A stretch of 64,000 nt of DNA from Marinobacter sp. MDS2 (GTDB taxonomy: Bacteria; Pseudomonadota; Gammaproteobacteria; Pseudomonadales; Oleiphilaceae): positions 558,001 through 622,000 of the forward strand of contig NZ_JAVAJF010000001.1 of assembly GCF_030718085.1 (NCBI RefSeq), read 5' to 3'. Every line of letters starts with the position of its first letter. Position 1 is the stretch's first letter. Made by a program: the position numbers and the translations under genes. The notes beneath the pieces are model-generated. The model was not told the origin of the DNA, did not search any database, and saw only the letters and a list, made by a program, of their open reading frames with translations. Positions 15,828 to 27,600 of this stretch are shown one piece after another.

Positions 15828-16877
15828 TTACTGGACAACGTAAGCGGAAAACGCCGGCGTGCTGTGCACGTCAAATCCAGCTTCACCCCTTACAATAAAA
15901 TACGCCGGGATATTCTCACGGGTCGCCAGGCTCATCGCCCGCTCAAACCCCATCACATTGAACGCTGTTGCCAATGCATCGGCTGTCATACAGTCATCCG
16001 AGATAACGGTTACGGATGCTAACCGATGATCGATCGGCCTACCGGTATCTGGGTCAATTGTATGTGAATATCGCTTCCCTTCCGATTCGTAATAGTTACG
16101 ATAGTCACCGGAGGTTGCCATGGATTTCTGATCCAGCGCCACCACCACATTCACCTGTCGAGCCTGCTCGGAAGGCGTCTCTACCGCCAGTCGCCAAATA
16201 TCACCTTCCGGTTTGCGGCCTCGGGTACGCACCTCGCCTCCTATCTCAACAAGGTAGGCCTGCACGCCTTGGCTGTCGAGGTATCGGGCCACCACGTCCA
16301 CCCCATAGCCCTTGGCAATACCAGACAAGTCGATGTACTGGGGTTTGCTGGCGCGGATAGCTAACACTTCTGCATCAAGCTCCAGGAACTCCCAGCCGGT
16401 CACGCCTAGCATCCGTTGCAGCTCCTCATCGGAGGGCGTGTGTTCAGGCCTGGCCTCCGGGCCAAACCCCCAGAGATTAACCACCGGCCCGATGGTGGCA
16501 TCGAAGGCGCCGTCAGTCTGAGCTGAGATTTCCTGAGCGCGCTGAATCACTTCGAAAAGCGGAGCCGAGAGTACAGTCCACTCCATCTGGTCCGTTTGAT
16601 GGTTCAACCGGGACAGTTCGGAGTCCTGCTTCCAGGTGGACATCGCGTTATCGACCTGCTCCAACTCGCTTTGAATGCCCTGTGCCAGCAGTTTGAGCTT
16701 GGCATTATCGTCCGGCAATACGACGTTGATGTGATAGCTGGTTCCAAAGATCCCACCAGAGATCTCCCAGACTTTTTCTTCTTCCTGAAACGAGCAACCC
16801 GCCAGGGCGGCCACCGCCAGCGTCATAATGACGCTGGCCATAACCACCCTGACGGGTCCAAACATGCGGGATGTCAT
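15828..16877 (-). CDS. apbE: FAD:protein FMN transferase ApbE
   Basis: A 349-residue lipoprotein with a signal peptide and lipobox LAGC (Cys28). It covalently attaches FMN to the SGAT threonines of NqrB and NqrC. Family motifs seen include STWKQDSELSRLN, DGAFDATIGPVVNLWGFG, YIDLSGIAKGYGVD, VEIGGEVRTRG and the metal site in SVTVISDDCMTADALATA. The gene follows nqrF by nine bases. GGAGG lies about 13 bases before the ATG at 16877; a second in-frame ATG at 16865 would shorten the signal. Confidence 0.94.
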   Translation of the reverse strand: MTSRMFGPVRVVMASVIMTLAVAALAGCSFQEEEKVWEISGGIFGTSYHINVVLPDDNAKLKLLAQGIQSELEQVDNAMSTWKQDSELSRLNHQTDQMEWTVLSAPLFEVIQRAQEISAQTDGAFDATIGPVVNLWGFGPEARPEHTPSDEELQRMLGVTGWEFLELDAEVLAIRASKPQYIDLSGIAKGYGVDVVARYLDSQGVQAYLVEIGGEVRTRGRKPEGDIWRLAVETPSEQARQVNVVVALDQKSMATSGDYRNYYESEGKRYSHTIDPDTGRPIDHRLASVTVISDDCMTADALATAFNVMGFERAMSLATRENIPAYFIVRGEAGFDVHSTPAFSAYVVQ

Positions 16878-16886
16878 TTGAGCTAA

Positions 16887-18113
16887 TTAACCTCCAAAGT
16901 CATCCAGCATGATGTTTTCGTCTTCGACACCAAGATCTTTCAGCATCTTGATGACAGACGCGTTCATGATTGGGGGTCCACACATGTAGAACTCACAGTC
17001 TTCAGGGGCCGGATGGTCCTTCAGATAGTTGTCGTACAACACGTTGTGGATGAAGCCAGTCGGGCCTTCCCAATTATCGGTTGGCAGCGCATCAGACAAC
17101 GCCACGTGCCACTCGAAGTTTTCGTTTTCTTCGGCCAGGCCGTCGAAATCTTCAACGTAGAACATTTCGCGAACACTACGTGCACCGTACCAGAAGCTGA
17201 TCTTACGCTTCGACTTCAGGCGCTTGAGCTGGTCAAAGATGTGCGAACGCATCGGTGCCATACCCGCACCGCCGCCAACGAATACCATTTCAGCATCCGT
17301 CTTCTTGGCGAAGAACTCACCGAACGGCCCCATCACGGTAACCTTGTCACCCGGCTTCAGGTTGAACACATAGCTCGACATGATGCCTGGTGGGTGGTCA
17401 CTGCCCGGAGGTGGCGTTGCAATACGGATATTGAACTTCAGAAGACCCTTTTCTTCCGGGTAGTTCGCCATGGAATAGGCCCGGATGGTTTCTTCTTTGT
17501 TGATCGCCTTGTAGCGCCAGATATCGTGCTTGTCCCAATCTTCGTGGAACTCTTCCTCGATCGCGAAATCCTTGAAGTCGATTTCGTAAGGAGGGCATTC
17601 CAGCTGCACATAACCACCAGCGCGGAAGTCGACTTCCTCGCCTTCAGGAAGCTTCAGCACCAGTTCTTTGATGAAAGTGGCCACGTTGTGGTTAGAAATG
17701 ACTTCGCATTCCCACTTCTTAACACCAAAGAATTCTTCCGGCACTTCGATCTTCATGTCCTGCTTCACAGGAACCTGACACGACAAGCGCCAGCCTTCTT
17801 TCTCTTCACGGTTAGTGAAGTGTGTCTTTTCAGTCGGCAGCATCGCACCGCCGCCGTCCAGAACTTTACACTTACACTGGGCGCAGGTACCGCCACCGCC
17901 ACAAGCAGAAGACAGGAAAATCCCGCTGTTGGCCAAGGTGCCCAGAAGTTTTCCACCGGCTTCCGTTTTCACGGTGTGGTCCGGGTCGTCATTGATTTCG
18001 ATGGTCACATCACCGGTGCTTACCAGTTTGGATCTTGCCGCGAGGATGACCGCAACAAGCGCCAGAACGATAACGGTGAACATGACCACGCCGAGTATTA
18101 TTTCTGTATACAT
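16887..18113 (-). CDS. nqrF: Na+-NQR subunit F (NADH dehydrogenase)
   Basis: A 408-residue subunit that takes electrons from NADH. One N-terminal membrane helix (about 3-27) is followed by a 2Fe-2S ferredoxin domain with Cys71, Cys77, Cys80 and Cys112. The FAD domain has [11 protein letters not shown], and the NADH domain has [13 protein letters not shown] and [10 protein letters not shown]. The length equals the Vibrio subunit (about 408). It is last of the six structural genes, with a 37-base gap after nqrE. Confidence 0.97.
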   Translation of the reverse strand: MYTEIILGVVMFTVIVLALVAVILAARSKLVSTGDVTIEINDDPDHTVKTEAGGKLLGTLANSGIFLSSACGGGGTCAQCKCKVLDGGGAMLPTEKTHFTNREEKEGWRLSCQVPVKQDMKIEVPEEFFGVKKWECEVISNHNVATFIKELVLKLPEGEEVDFRAGGYVQLECPPYEIDFKDFAIEEEFHEDWDKHDIWRYKAINKEETIRAYSMANYPEEKGLLKFNIRIATPPPGSDHPPGIMSSYVFNLKPGDKVTVMGPFGEFFAKKTDAEMVFVGGGAGMAPMRSHIFDQLKRLKSKRKISFWYGARSVREMFYVEDFDGLAEENENFEWHVALSDALPTDNWEGPTGFIHNVLYDNYLKDHPAPEDCEFYMCGPPIMNASVIKMLKDLGVEDENIMLDDFGG

Positions 18114-18150
18114 GGTCTCGCCTTTTCGTTAAACCGAATCACCGGGTGAA

Positions 18151-18759
18151 TTACAGGGAAATCCCTGAAAAGGACATGAAGCCAAGGGACATCAAACCAA
18201 CAGTAATGAAGGTAATCCCCAAGCCACGCAGGCCTTCCGGAACATCGCTGTACTTGAGCTTCTCACGGATACCAGCCAGAGCAATGATCGCCAAAGCCCA
18301 GCCAACACCAGCACCAAAGCCGTAAACCACACTTTCACTGAAGGTGTAATCACGCTCGACCATGAACAGCGCCGCACCCATGATGGCGCAGTTAACTGTG
18401 ATCAGTGGCAGGAACACACCCAGCGCGGAGTAAAGTGCCGGAATGTATTTATCCAGAATCATTTCCATGATCTGAACAATGGCAGCAATAACACCAATGT
18501 AAGTGATCAGGCCCAGGAAGCTCAGGTCAACCTCAGGCAGGCCGGCCCACGCCAGCGCACCTTCACGCAGAATGTTGTTGTAGATGAGGTTGTTCACCGG
18601 AACGGTCAACGTCAACACAACAATTACCGCGATACCCAGACCGGTAGCAGCTTCAACTTTCTTGGAGATGGCCAGAAACGTACACATACCCAAGAAGAAC
18701 GCGAGCGCCATGTTCTCAATGAAAATTGCCTTGAGAAGCAGGCTGATATAATGCTCCAT
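18151..18759 (-). CDS. nqrE: Na+-NQR subunit E
   Basis: A 202-residue, six-helix membrane subunit homologous to NqrD. With NqrD it holds the intramembrane iron centre; conserved TFLAISKK and [11 protein letters not shown] segments each contribute a Cys in the membrane core. Its start codon shares one base with the nqrD stop, indicating coupled translation. Confidence 0.96.
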   Translation of the reverse strand: MEHYISLLLKAIFIENMALAFFLGMCTFLAISKKVEAATGLGIAVIVVLTLTVPVNNLIYNNILREGALAWAGLPEVDLSFLGLITYIGVIAAIVQIMEMILDKYIPALYSALGVFLPLITVNCAIMGAALFMVERDYTFSESVVYGFGAGVGWALAIIALAGIREKLKYSDVPEGLRGLGITFITVGLMSLGFMSFSGISL

Positions 18760-19424
18760 CAGAACGCCTCCTTATGGGTGTGGCGGGACATCTTGTAATC
18801 GGGCTCTTCAACCTGCTCCGGCATCCAGGTACGCAGACCCCAAATCGCCAGACCAATGATGAAAAACGCACTCGGTGGCAACAGCAGTAAGCCGTTGGTG
18901 ATGTACCAGCCGCCTTCGTTTACCGGAGTCAGCAGAGTGACGCCGAACAAAGAACCGGCGCCCAGCAGCTCACGGAAGAAAGCAACGAACAACAGCATGA
19001 CCGAGTAGCCAAGACCGTTACCGATGCCGTCTACGAAGCTCAACCAGGGGCCATTCTTCATGGCGAAACCTTCGGCGCGGCCCATAACGATACAGTTGGT
19101 AATGATCAGACCGACGAAAACCGACAACTGCTTACTGATTTCGTAGGCGTAGGCTTTGAGGATCTGGTCTACCACGATTACCAGAGAGGCAATGATGGTC
19201 ATCTGCACGATGATCCGGATACTTCCCGGAATCTGGGTCCGTACCAGCGATACCGCCAGGTTTGAAAACGCGGTAACTGCGATAACCGACAAGCACATAA
19301 CGATGGTAACGCTCATGCTCGTGGTTACTGCGAGCGCTGAACAAATACCAAGGATCTGCAGCCCGATCGGGTTGTTACTGAATATCGGTTCGAAAAGAAC
19401 CTGTTTGGCGTTTGCTTCAGCCAT
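18759..19424 (-). CDS. nqrD: Na+-NQR subunit D
   Basis: A 221-residue membrane subunit with six helices, paired with NqrE in sodium translocation. It has [33 protein letters not shown] with the conserved Cys, and [20 protein letters not shown]. It lies two bases after nqrC and overlaps nqrE by one base. Confidence 0.96.
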   Translation of the reverse strand: MAEANAKQVLFEPIFSNNPIGLQILGICSALAVTTSMSVTIVMCLSVIAVTAFSNLAVSLVRTQIPGSIRIIVQMTIIASLVIVVDQILKAYAYEISKQLSVFVGLIITNCIVMGRAEGFAMKNGPWLSFVDGIGNGLGYSVMLLFVAFFRELLGAGSLFGVTLLTPVNEGGWYITNGLLLLPPSAFFIIGLAIWGLRTWMPEQVEEPDYKMSRHTHKEAF

Positions 19425-19426
19425 GA

Positions 19427-20230
19427 TCAGACCTCCCCTTCACGAAGTTTCTTGAGGAACGGCGCGTAGCCACGGTCGCCCATCCAGTAGTTGACCAGTT
19501 GCTCAACACCGCGGCTGGTCAGAGTGGCGCCAGAGAGAGCATCAATCTTGTGCTCTTTGTTCTTGGCGTCAGCACCAACACCGCCTTTGACCAGCTGGAT
19601 CTGGGGCTCGGTCGGGTCGTCGCTGTACAGCTCCTTGCCCACCCACTGCTGCTTCCAGCGCGGATTGTCTACTTCACCACCAAGACCCGGGGTTTCCGCA
19701 TGAGCGTAGAATCCGAGCCCTTCGATGGTGTTCAGGTCACCTTCAAGAGACACGAAACCGTACAAGGTAGACCACAAGCCGTAACCGTGAACCGGCAGCA
19801 CTACACGAACCAGGTCTCCGTTTTCGCTCAAGGTATATACCTTGGCGATGTTCGGGCGGCGCTTGATGCCGGCCTTGTCTTCGGAGGATGGGATGTTGGT
19901 GCTCAGCTCCGGGTCAGAAGCCGCTTTGTACATGTCGTACTTCATAGGATCTTCTACACCAACGGCAGAAGGCTCTACGAAATCACCGGTTTCAAGATCA
20001 ACCAGGCGAACGTCGAACAGCTCAAAGCGTTCCTCGATCTGATCAGCGCTTGCACCGGTTTCCAGCATGCCTGCAGCAGCCAGAATGTTGGACTTGATGT
20101 CCAGGTTCTGGTTTTTGATCTGAGCCGGACGGAGCGATACTGCTGCCGTGGATACCACAACAGAGAAAACGATACTCAGTACCAGTGCAACGATAATGGT
20201 TCTGGAGACAGTTTCTTTAGCTTTAGCCAC
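19427..20230 (-). CDS. nqrC: Na+-NQR subunit C
   Basis: A 267-residue subunit with one N-terminal helix and a periplasmic FMN-binding domain. The flavinylation motif SGAT (within [10 protein letters not shown]) carries the acceptor threonine at about residue 226. The start is a GTG at 20230 with GGAGG seven bases upstream, inside the 3' end of nqrB. The TTG two codons earlier (20236) sits too close to that Shine-Dalgarno. FMN is expected to be attached by the ApbE encoded downstream. Confidence 0.95.
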   Translation of the reverse strand: MAKAKETVSRTIIVALVLSIVFSVVVSTAAVSLRPAQIKNQNLDIKSNILAAAGMLETGASADQIEERFELFDVRLVDLETGDFVEPSAVGVEDPMKYDMYKAASDPELSTNIPSSEDKAGIKRRPNIAKVYTLSENGDLVRVVLPVHGYGLWSTLYGFVSLEGDLNTIEGLGFYAHAETPGLGGEVDNPRWKQQWVGKELYSDDPTEPQIQLVKGGVGADAKNKEHKIDALSGATLTSRGVEQLVNYWMGDRGYAPFLKKLREGEV

Positions 20231-21431
20231 GAGCAAGCCTCCGTTTGATGTTAGCTTGAACCACGTAATGATCCATCAACGGAGCAAACAGGTTAGCAAA
20301 CAGGATCGCCAACATGATGCCTTCCGGGAATGCGGGGTTAACCACACGGATCAGAACGGTCATTACACCCACCAGGATACCGAAGCACCAGCGGCCGGTG
20401 TTGGTCATAGACGCTGAAACAGGATCTGTTGCCATGAACATCATACCGAAGGCAAAGCCACCCATAACCAGGTGCCAGTGCGGCGGTACAGCAAACATGT
20501 TGTTGGTTTCAGAACCGATCAGGTTCAGCAGCAAGGACATTGCGATCATGCCGATCAGCACGCCACCAACAATGCGGTAGCTCGCGATGCGCATAGCAAT
20601 CAGCGCCAAGCCACCAATCAGAACAGCAATGGTGGAGGTTTCACCCATGGAGCCTTGAATGGTACCCATGAACGCGTTCATCCAGCCGATCTGCTGGTTC
20701 AGCGCTTCCATACCTTCGCTGGCAGCCACACTCAGGGCCGTTGCGCCACTGAACCCATCAACAGCGGTCCAAACCGTGTCGCCGGAGATCTGGGCCGGGT
20801 ACGCAAAGTACAGGAACGCACGACCGGTCAGCGCAGGGTTCAGGAAGTTCTTGCCGGTACCGCCAAAGACTTCTTTACCGATCACAACACCGAAGGTGAT
20901 ACCCAAGGCTACCTGCCACAAAGGGATGGACGGCGGGCAGATCAGGGCAAAGAGAATGGACGTTACGAAGAAGCCTTCGTTTACTTCGTGACGACGCACG
21001 GTTGCAAACAGCACTTCCCAGAAACCACCCACAATGAAGGTCACTGCGTATACCGGAATGAAGTAAGCCATGCCGTATACGAAGTTGTCCCACAGGCCAG
21101 CTCCTGCGCCTGTAACAGCGAGAGCCTGAATAAATGCGGTACGCAGGCCACCGTCGCCCACCAGGGCGTCCGGGTTCGCGGCCAGGAAGTTATTGGCCTG
21201 GTAGCCAATGTTCCACATACCGAAGAACATCGCCGGGAAGGCACACAACCACACGGTGATCATGATGCGCTTGAGATCAACGCCATCACGCACGTGGGAA
21301 GTGGTCTTGGTTACCGATCCGGGCGTGTAGAAAATAGTATCAGCGGCTTCGTAGAGTGCATACCAGCGCTCCCACTTGCCACCTTTTTCAAAGTGATGCT
21401 CGATACCATCGAGATACTGTCTGATAGACAT
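20223..21431 (-). CDS. nqrB: Na+-NQR subunit B
   Basis: A 402-residue polytopic membrane subunit with about nine to ten helices. It carries covalent FMN at Thr231 in GFSGATALS, and probably riboflavin and the quinone site. [22 protein letters not shown] and [16 protein letters not shown] are family landmarks. It starts four bases after nqrA and its 3' end overlaps nqrC by eight bases. Confidence 0.96.
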   Translation of the reverse strand: MSIRQYLDGIEHHFEKGGKWERWYALYEAADTIFYTPGSVTKTTSHVRDGVDLKRIMITVWLCAFPAMFFGMWNIGYQANNFLAANPDALVGDGGLRTAFIQALAVTGAGAGLWDNFVYGMAYFIPVYAVTFIVGGFWEVLFATVRRHEVNEGFFVTSILFALICPPSIPLWQVALGITFGVVIGKEVFGGTGKNFLNPALTGRAFLYFAYPAQISGDTVWTAVDGFSGATALSVAASEGMEALNQQIGWMNAFMGTIQGSMGETSTIAVLIGGLALIAMRIASYRIVGGVLIGMIAMSLLLNLIGSETNNMFAVPPHWHLVMGGFAFGMMFMATDPVSASMTNTGRWCFGILVGVMTVLIRVVNPAFPEGIMLAILFANLFAPLMDHYVVQANIKRRLARG

Positions 21432-21435
21432 CGTG

Positions 21436-22782
21436 TTAGCCCTCGATCTCGATTCGGGTCAGGTTCTCACGGAGAATCGGACCGTATTCATATTTACCCG
21501 GGCACACAAAGGTGCACAGTGAGAGATCTTCTTCGTCCAGCTCCAGAGCGCCCAGTTTCTGAGCCACTTCAGTATCACCAACAATCAGTGCACGTAGCAG
21601 CTGGGTTGGCAGGATATCCAGTGGCATCACTTGCTCATAGGCACCGACAGGAACCATCGCCCGCTCACTACCATTGGTGGTCGTAGTGAAATCGAAGCGC
21701 TTGCCACCCATCAGTTTGGACAAGTAGATGTTCAGTACCGAGAACTTGTTGGCGCCAGGCGTCAACCAGCCCATGAAGTGGCGCTTGTAGCCCTCTTCCA
21801 GAACCGACACCTGATTGGCAAACCGGCCCAGGTAGGCACAGGGGCCGTCACCGCGACGCCCACCAAAGACAGAGCCGGAGATCGCACGGATCTCGCAATC
21901 GGTTGCGACTTCACCGTCCAGAAGCTCAGGCAAGCTGGCACCCAAGCGGGTACGAACGAGACGAGGCTTCAGCGCCTTCGGGCCGCCAATAGCCACAATG
22001 CGCTCAACCGGCACTTCACCGGTTTCGAACAGTTGGGCGATATCGATCACGTCTTGGTAATTGATCGTCCAGACGGTCTTGTTGGCAGAAACCGGATCCA
22101 GATGATGGATATGGGTGCCCACATTGCCGGCAGGATGCACACCATCAAACTGATGTACTTCGATGTTGTCGGCTTTGGGTACAGACACGTTCGTGCCTGG
22201 CTTGCCGGTTACAAACACCTTGCCGTTAGTGAGACGGGAGATAATGGTCAGCCCTTTCTCGAAAGCCTGACTGTTCTCACCGATGATCACCGCAGGGTCC
22301 GCCGCTAGCGGATTGGTGTCCATCACTGACACAAAAATGGAGTTCGGAGCAGAGTCGATAGCCGGAACTTTGCTGTACGGACGTGTGCGGAACGCTGTCC
22401 ACAAACCGGATTCAACAAGGTTGTCGACTACTTGCTGGCGTTCCAGGCCGGCGAGATCCGAGTCGTTGTAGCGGGCATAGGTTTCGGCCTCGTCACCATC
22501 GATTTCGATGACAACAGACTGAAATACCCGACGCTCACCGCGATTAACTTCTTTCACCACACCGGCAGCCGGTGAAGTGTAACGAACGCCTTCGGTCTTC
22601 TTATCCGTGAACAGCAGCGTACCGCGCTTAACACGGTCCCCTTCTTTCACAGCCATAGTCGGCTTCATGCCGTGATAGTCAAAGCCAATAAGCGCCACGT
22701 GGCGAATCGGCTTGCCATCGGTAATGGTCTGTTCGGGAGCGCCGCTGATGGGAAGATCCAGGCCTTTTTTGATCTTGATCAT
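21436..22782 (-). CDS. nqrA: Na+-NQR subunit A
   Basis: A 448-residue peripheral subunit, first gene of the nqr operon, at the cytoplasmic face near the quinone site. The start [14 protein letters not shown] at 22782 is the standard NqrA beginning and has TGAGG just upstream. A longer frame to 22869 would add 29 unrelated residues. [34 protein letters not shown] and [11 protein letters not shown] are typical. A sigma-70 promoter lies about 100 bases upstream (22880-22908). Confidence 0.96.
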   Translation of the reverse strand: MIKIKKGLDLPISGAPEQTITDGKPIRHVALIGFDYHGMKPTMAVKEGDRVKRGTLLFTDKKTEGVRYTSPAAGVVKEVNRGERRVFQSVVIEIDGDEAETYARYNDSDLAGLERQQVVDNLVESGLWTAFRTRPYSKVPAIDSAPNSIFVSVMDTNPLAADPAVIIGENSQAFEKGLTIISRLTNGKVFVTGKPGTNVSVPKADNIEVHQFDGVHPAGNVGTHIHHLDPVSANKTVWTINYQDVIDIAQLFETGEVPVERIVAIGGPKALKPRLVRTRLGASLPELLDGEVATDCEIRAISGSVFGGRRGDGPCAYLGRFANQVSVLEEGYKRHFMGWLTPGANKFSVLNIYLSKLMGGKRFDFTTTTNGSERAMVPVGAYEQVMPLDILPTQLLRALIVGDTEVAQKLGALELDEEDLSLCTFVCPGKYEYGPILRENLTRIEIEG

Positions 22783-22879
22783 TAGCCTCATCCAGTCATC
22801 AGAAACTATTCTGTGGATTCTTAAACGTCCAACTCCTGCGCAACGTACCGTGGAGCCAGACACACCCAAAATCGCGCCA

Positions 22880-22908
22880 ATTATAGAGATTAAGGAAACC
22901 TATTTCCA
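22880..22908 (-). promoter_or_regulatory. Sigma-70 promoter of the nqr operon
   Basis: On the reverse strand, TGGAAA (22908-22903) and a perfect TATAAT (22885-22880) are separated by 17 bases. It lies between the gap terminator and nqrA, predicting a leader of about 90 bases. Confidence 0.65.
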
Positions 22909-22940
22909 CCGGTAACCAAAATGCTTTTGGTGCCAAAACA

Positions 22941-22978
22941 AACGAAAAAGCCCCGGCAACTCTCGCTGCCGGGGCTTT
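22941..22978 (-). terminator. Rho-independent terminator of gap
   Basis: Reading the reverse strand, AAAGCCCCGGCA pairs perfectly with TGCCGGGGCTTT (12 pairs, eight-base loop, 22978-22947), followed by TTTTTCGTTTGTTTT. It begins about 30 bases after the gap stop and insulates the nqr promoter. A short T-run on the other side may make it weakly bidirectional. Confidence 0.92.
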
Positions 22979-23010
22979 CGTTTCCGTCTCGATCGAGTTC
23001 ACCTACGACA

Positions 23011-24480
23011 TTAGTCGCGTGCGCGCTTCGGGAAGATCGGATAATCAACGCCAGCCATCTGGTTAACACAGCGGATAACCTGAGCGCTGTAGCCGAATTC
23101 GTTGTCGTACCATACGTACAGAATCAGGCGCTTGCCGTTTGCAATGGTCGCTTGAGCATCTACGACACCCGCGTGGCGGGAACCAACGAAGTCGGTAGAA
23201 ACCACCTCTGGCGAGTTCACAAAGTCGATCTGCTTTTGCAGCTCAGAATGCAGAGCCATTTCACGCAAATACTCGTTCGCCTTTTCCACGTCTACGTCAG
23301 ACTTCAGGTTCAGGTTCAGAATCGCCATGGAAACGTTCGGAGTCGGAACACGGATCGCATTACCGCTCAGCTTGCCCTTCAATTCAGGCAGCGCCTTGGC
23401 AACAGCTTTAGCGGCACCGGTTTCTGTGATAACCATGTTCAATGCAGCACTGCGGCCACGACGGCTACCCTTGTGGTAGTTATCGATCAGGTTCTGGTCG
23501 TTGGTGTAAGAGTGAACGGTTTCAACGTGACCGTCTTCAATGCCGAACTCGTCGTTAATCGCCTTCAACACCGGCGTGATGGCGTTTGTGGTACAAGACG
23601 CGGCAGACAGGATCTTATCGTCTTCGGTGATCCAGTCGTTGTTGATGCCGTAAACGATGTTCTTGATATCACCTTTACCCGGCGCAGTCAGGATAACCCG
23701 GCTAACACCCTTTGACTTCAGGTGCAGACCAAGGCCGGCTTCGTCACGCCAGATACCCGTGTTATCGACAACGATGGCGTTATCGATACCGTATTCGGTG
23801 TAGTCCACCTGATCCGGGCCACCAGAGTAGATAACCTTGATGAAGTTGCCGTTAGCGATCAGAGCAGAGTTTTCTTCGTCAACGGTAATGGAGCCATTGA
23901 ACGGCCCGTGCACTGAGTCACGACGCAGCAAGCTTGCGCGCTTCTCGAGATCGTTCTCGGCACCGCCCTGACGCACCACAATTGCGCGCAGACGCAGGTT
24001 GTTACCACCACCCGCTTTTTCGATCAGGATACGAGCCAGCAGACGGCCGATGCGGCCGAAACCGTAAAGAACCACATCTTTGGTATCACCGTTTGCGTCT
24101 TGCTCGGATTGCGCTTCGTACTGACCCACAATCGAACCAATCTCACGCTTCAGAAACTCAACGAGGTCACCGCCCTCTTCCTTGAACTTGACCGCAAGCT
24201 TACCGATATCAACGTGAGCACGGCCCAGATTCAGTTTATCCATCTCTTGCAGGATTGGCATGGTGTCGTGCACAGACAACTCACTGTCTTCAACCTGACG
24301 CACAAACCGGTGAGCCCGCAGGATGTCGATCACCGACTGATTGATGATCGAACGACCGTAAATAGAAGTAACTACATTGTTTTTACGGTAAAGACGGCCG
24401 ATCAGCGGAATCATGGCTTCCGCGGTGGACTCTCGTTCAGTCCAGTTGGACAGATGCTGGTTGATCTTGTCGTGACTCAC
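23011..24480 (-). CDS. Long-form glyceraldehyde-3-phosphate dehydrogenase
   Basis: A 489-residue GAPDH with an N-terminal extension of about 130 residues before the NAD fold LYGFGRIGRLLARI. The catalytic cysteine is in ILSAASCTTNAI, with RVPTPNVSMAIL and WYDNEFGYSAQV downstream. Ordinary GAPDH has about 335 residues. This long type matches the Pseudomonas aeruginosa PA3001 protein from memory and is thought to serve gluconeogenesis. The extension (SNWTERESTAEAMIPLIGRLYR and on) is helical and of unknown role. The start chosen is the GTG at 24480 with GAGG eight bases upstream; a GTG at 24501 has none. It is divergent from mfd. Confidence 0.93.
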   Translation of the reverse strand: MSHDKINQHLSNWTERESTAEAMIPLIGRLYRKNNVVTSIYGRSIINQSVIDILRAHRFVRQVEDSELSVHDTMPILQEMDKLNLGRAHVDIGKLAVKFKEEGGDLVEFLKREIGSIVGQYEAQSEQDANGDTKDVVLYGFGRIGRLLARILIEKAGGGNNLRLRAIVVRQGGAENDLEKRASLLRRDSVHGPFNGSITVDEENSALIANGNFIKVIYSGGPDQVDYTEYGIDNAIVVDNTGIWRDEAGLGLHLKSKGVSRVILTAPGKGDIKNIVYGINNDWITEDDKILSAASCTTNAITPVLKAINDEFGIEDGHVETVHSYTNDQNLIDNYHKGSRRGRSAALNMVITETGAAKAVAKALPELKGKLSGNAIRVPTPNVSMAILNLNLKSDVDVEKANEYLREMALHSELQKQIDFVNSPEVVSTDFVGSRHAGVVDAQATIANGKRLILYVWYDNEFGYSAQVIRCVNQMAGVDYPIFPKRARD

Positions 24481-24524
24481 GGTTGGAACCTCGTTTAGCA
24501 CTGGGGAGTAATTTTGAGGCGCAC

Positions 24525-24553
24525 ATTATCCAACTTAACGAGCCTCACGGCAA
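24525..24553 (-). promoter_or_regulatory. Sigma-70 promoter of gap
   Basis: On the reverse strand, TTGCCG (24553-24548) and GATAAT (24530-24525) are 17 bases apart, about 45 bases before the gap start codon. Confidence 0.6.
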
Positions 24554-24587
24554 ATGGCTTTGTGTATCCCGTTTGCAAGCAGCAACC

Positions 24588-24616
24588 ATGACACTGTAAT
24601 CCCTGAGCGATAGAAT
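24588..24616 (+). promoter_or_regulatory. Sigma-70 promoter of mfd
   Basis: ATGACA (24588-24593) and TAGAAT (24611-24616) are separated by 17 bases, each five of six to consensus. Transcription would start near 24623, so the upstream in-frame ATG at 24615 cannot be the mfd start. Confidence 0.65.
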
Positions 24617-24665
24617 GTTGCGCTTCCGGTTCCCAGACGCTTCAATTCAGGAGATGGCCAAGCCC

Positions 24666-27600
24666 ATGGCTCAAGGTTCAACCAACACCGTAGCGAACAC
24701 CACGCTGATTGCACCCGCAGCTCCGGCACAGGCAGCAGACCACCGAAAATGGGGGCAACTGCAGGGTTGCAGTCAAGCTCTCGCCATCTGTGAAAGTGCG
24801 CGGAGCCACAAAGGCCTGACTTTAGTCGTGACCCGAAGTACCGACGAGGCCCTCCGGCTTGAGCAAGCGGTTCGGTTTTTTCTTAGCCTGCCACCCGAAG
24901 AGGACGGCGCAACCCTCTCTGACGACGGGCTGGAACTGTTATCGCTGCCTGATTGGGAAACCCTGCCCTACGACCTTTTTTCACCCCATCAGGACATCAC
25001 CTCGCGGCGCATTCGCACCCTGCACCGCCTGCCCTCAACTGACCACGGCATCTTGATTGTTCCGGCACGTACCTTGATGCACCGGCTGGCACCGCCCAGC
25101 TATCTGCAAGGCAACACCCTGCTTCTGAAAACCGGTCAGACTCTGAACATCGATAACTGGCGCATGCAGCTGGAAGCTGCTGGCTACCACCACGCGGAAA
25201 ACGTATACGAACACGGCGAATACGCGGTTCGGGGCGCCATTCTCGACATTTACCCAATGGGCTCCAACCTGCCCTACCGGATTGATCTGTTCGACGATGA
25301 AATCGAAACTCTGAGAACTTTCGATCCCGAAACACAGCGTTCCATCGATCGCATCGAGCAGATCGAACTGCTACCCGCTCACGAATTCCCGTGGCACAAA
25401 GAAGCTCGATCAGGATTTCGCAGCCGCTGGTTTGAGCATTTCCCTCACTCGGACAAAGACTCACCGGTTTACCAGGATGTGAGCAACGGCATTACGCCAC
25501 CTGGTATCGAATACTATTTACCACTGTTCTTTGAGCAAACCGCGACACTCTTTGATTATCTGCCCGCGTCCACCCTGGTATTTACAGAAGATGGCTTGAA
25601 CGATGCCGTCCAGGCATTCGACAGCGAAACCCGCGCACGCCATGAAGACCGCCGACACGATCGCCTGCGCCCGATCTTGCCGCCCTCCGAGCTTTTTCTG
25701 CTGCAAGAAGAGGTATTCAGACAATTAAAACGTTATCCCCGTGTGACCTGTAGCACGGAACCGACCGCCGGCGCCGGGTCCGCTAATTGCGCGGCCGATG
25801 CCCTGCCCGACATTGCAATGGACGGCCGTGCCGCCGATCCGGCCGGGCGACTCAAACGTTTTCTCAACGACTTCCCCGGTCGCGTACTCATCTGCGCCGA
25901 ATCCTCAGGACGCCGGGAAGCACTGATCGAAAACCTCGAGAGCCAAAAGCTAAAGCTGAGCACCGTGGCCAATTGGCAGGAGTTTCTCGACAAAAACGAT
26001 GCCGACCTGGCGATCACTATCGCGCCCATGGAACAAGGCATGGTGTTGCCGGAGCAGAATCTGGCCCTGATCACTGAAACCGCGCTTTTCGGAGAACGCG
26101 TTCTGCAACGCCGACGCCGTGAAAAACCAACCGAGGTGGATGATGCTGGTTACCGCGATCTTTCCGAGCTCCGAATCGGATCGCCGGTGGTTCACATTGA
26201 CCATGGCGTGGGCCGCTACAAAGGGCTCGAAACCATCAGCGCCGGCGGCGAATCCAATGAATTCCTGACGCTGGAATACGCAGGCGGCTCAAAATTGTAT
26301 GTTCCGGTATCCAGCCTGCACCTGATTTCGCGCTACGCAGGCGCTGACGAAGAACACGCCCCCCTGCACAAACTTGGCACCGAACGCTGGAGCAACGCCA
26401 AACAAAAAGCACTGGAAAAGATCCGGGACACCGCAGCCGAGTTGCTGGATGTGTACGCTCGCCGCGAGGCCAGAAAAGGCTTCCAGTTCGAAGATCCGAA
26501 GGAAGCCTATCGCGCCTTTGCCGCGGGGTTCCCGTTTGAAGAAACCCCCGACCAGCAAGTCGCGATTCAGGCCGTCTTTGAAGACATGACCAGCGAGCAG
26601 CCGATGGACCGGCTGGTGTGCGGCGATGTCGGCTTTGGCAAGACCGAAGTGGCCATGCGCGCGGCGTTTCTGGCCACCTGGTCCGGCAAGCAAGTCGCGG
26701 TCCTGGTGCCAACAACGCTGCTGGCCCAGCAGCACTACGAATCATTCCGGGACCGCTTCTCGGACACGCCGGTTTCCATCGAACTGCTGAGCCGCTTTAG
26801 AAGTAGCACCCAAACCAGCAAAGCCATGTCTGCAATAGAAGAAGGCAAAGCGGATATCGTGATCGGCACCCATAAGCTGCTTCAGGGTGACGTGAAGTTC
26901 AAAAATCTGGGCCTGGTCATTATTGATGAAGAACACCGGTTTGGCGTTCAGCAAAAAGAAAAGTTGAAGGCACTACGTGCTGAAGTTGACATGCTTAACC
27001 TCACCGCCACGCCAATTCCAAGAACGCTGAACATGGCCATGGGGCACCTGCGTGATCTGTCGATTATCGCCACGCCGCCCGCGCGCCGCCTGTCGGTAAA
27101 AACCTTCGTGCGTCAACGGGACGAAGCCATGGTGAAAGAAGCCATTCTTCGGGAAATCCTTCGTGGCGGTCAGGTCTATTTCCTGCACAACGACGTTTCC
27201 ACCATCGAGAAAACAGCCGAAGATCTTCGCCGGCTCATCCCGGAAGCCCGAGTGGGCGTGGGCCACGGCCAAATGCGGGAGCGCCAGCTGGAACAGGTAA
27301 TGTCGGATTTCTACCACAAGCGTTTCAACGTTCTGGTGTGCACCACCATCGTTGAAACCGGCATCGACGTACCCAGCGCCAACACCATCATTATTGAACG
27401 GGCGGATAAATTCGGCCTCGCCCAGCTGCACCAACTGCGTGGTCGGGTTGGCCGCTCGCACCACCAGGCGTACGCCTACCTGCTGACACCACCGCCCAAG
27501 AGCATCTCCGCCGACGCCAAGAAACGACTGGACGCCATTTCAGAAGCCCAGGATCTGGGTGCCGGGTTCATGCTGGCCACTCACGACCTCGAAATTCGAG

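Noticed and set aside
20472..21686. A 404-codon plus-strand frame opposite nqrB and nqrA
   Set aside because: Antisense shadow of two certain genes with low-complexity translation and no family motif.
24615..24665. mfd start at the ATG at 24615
   Set aside because: This ATG lies within the -10 of the best mfd promoter (24611-24616), upstream of the predicted transcript start, and lacks a Shine-Dalgarno.
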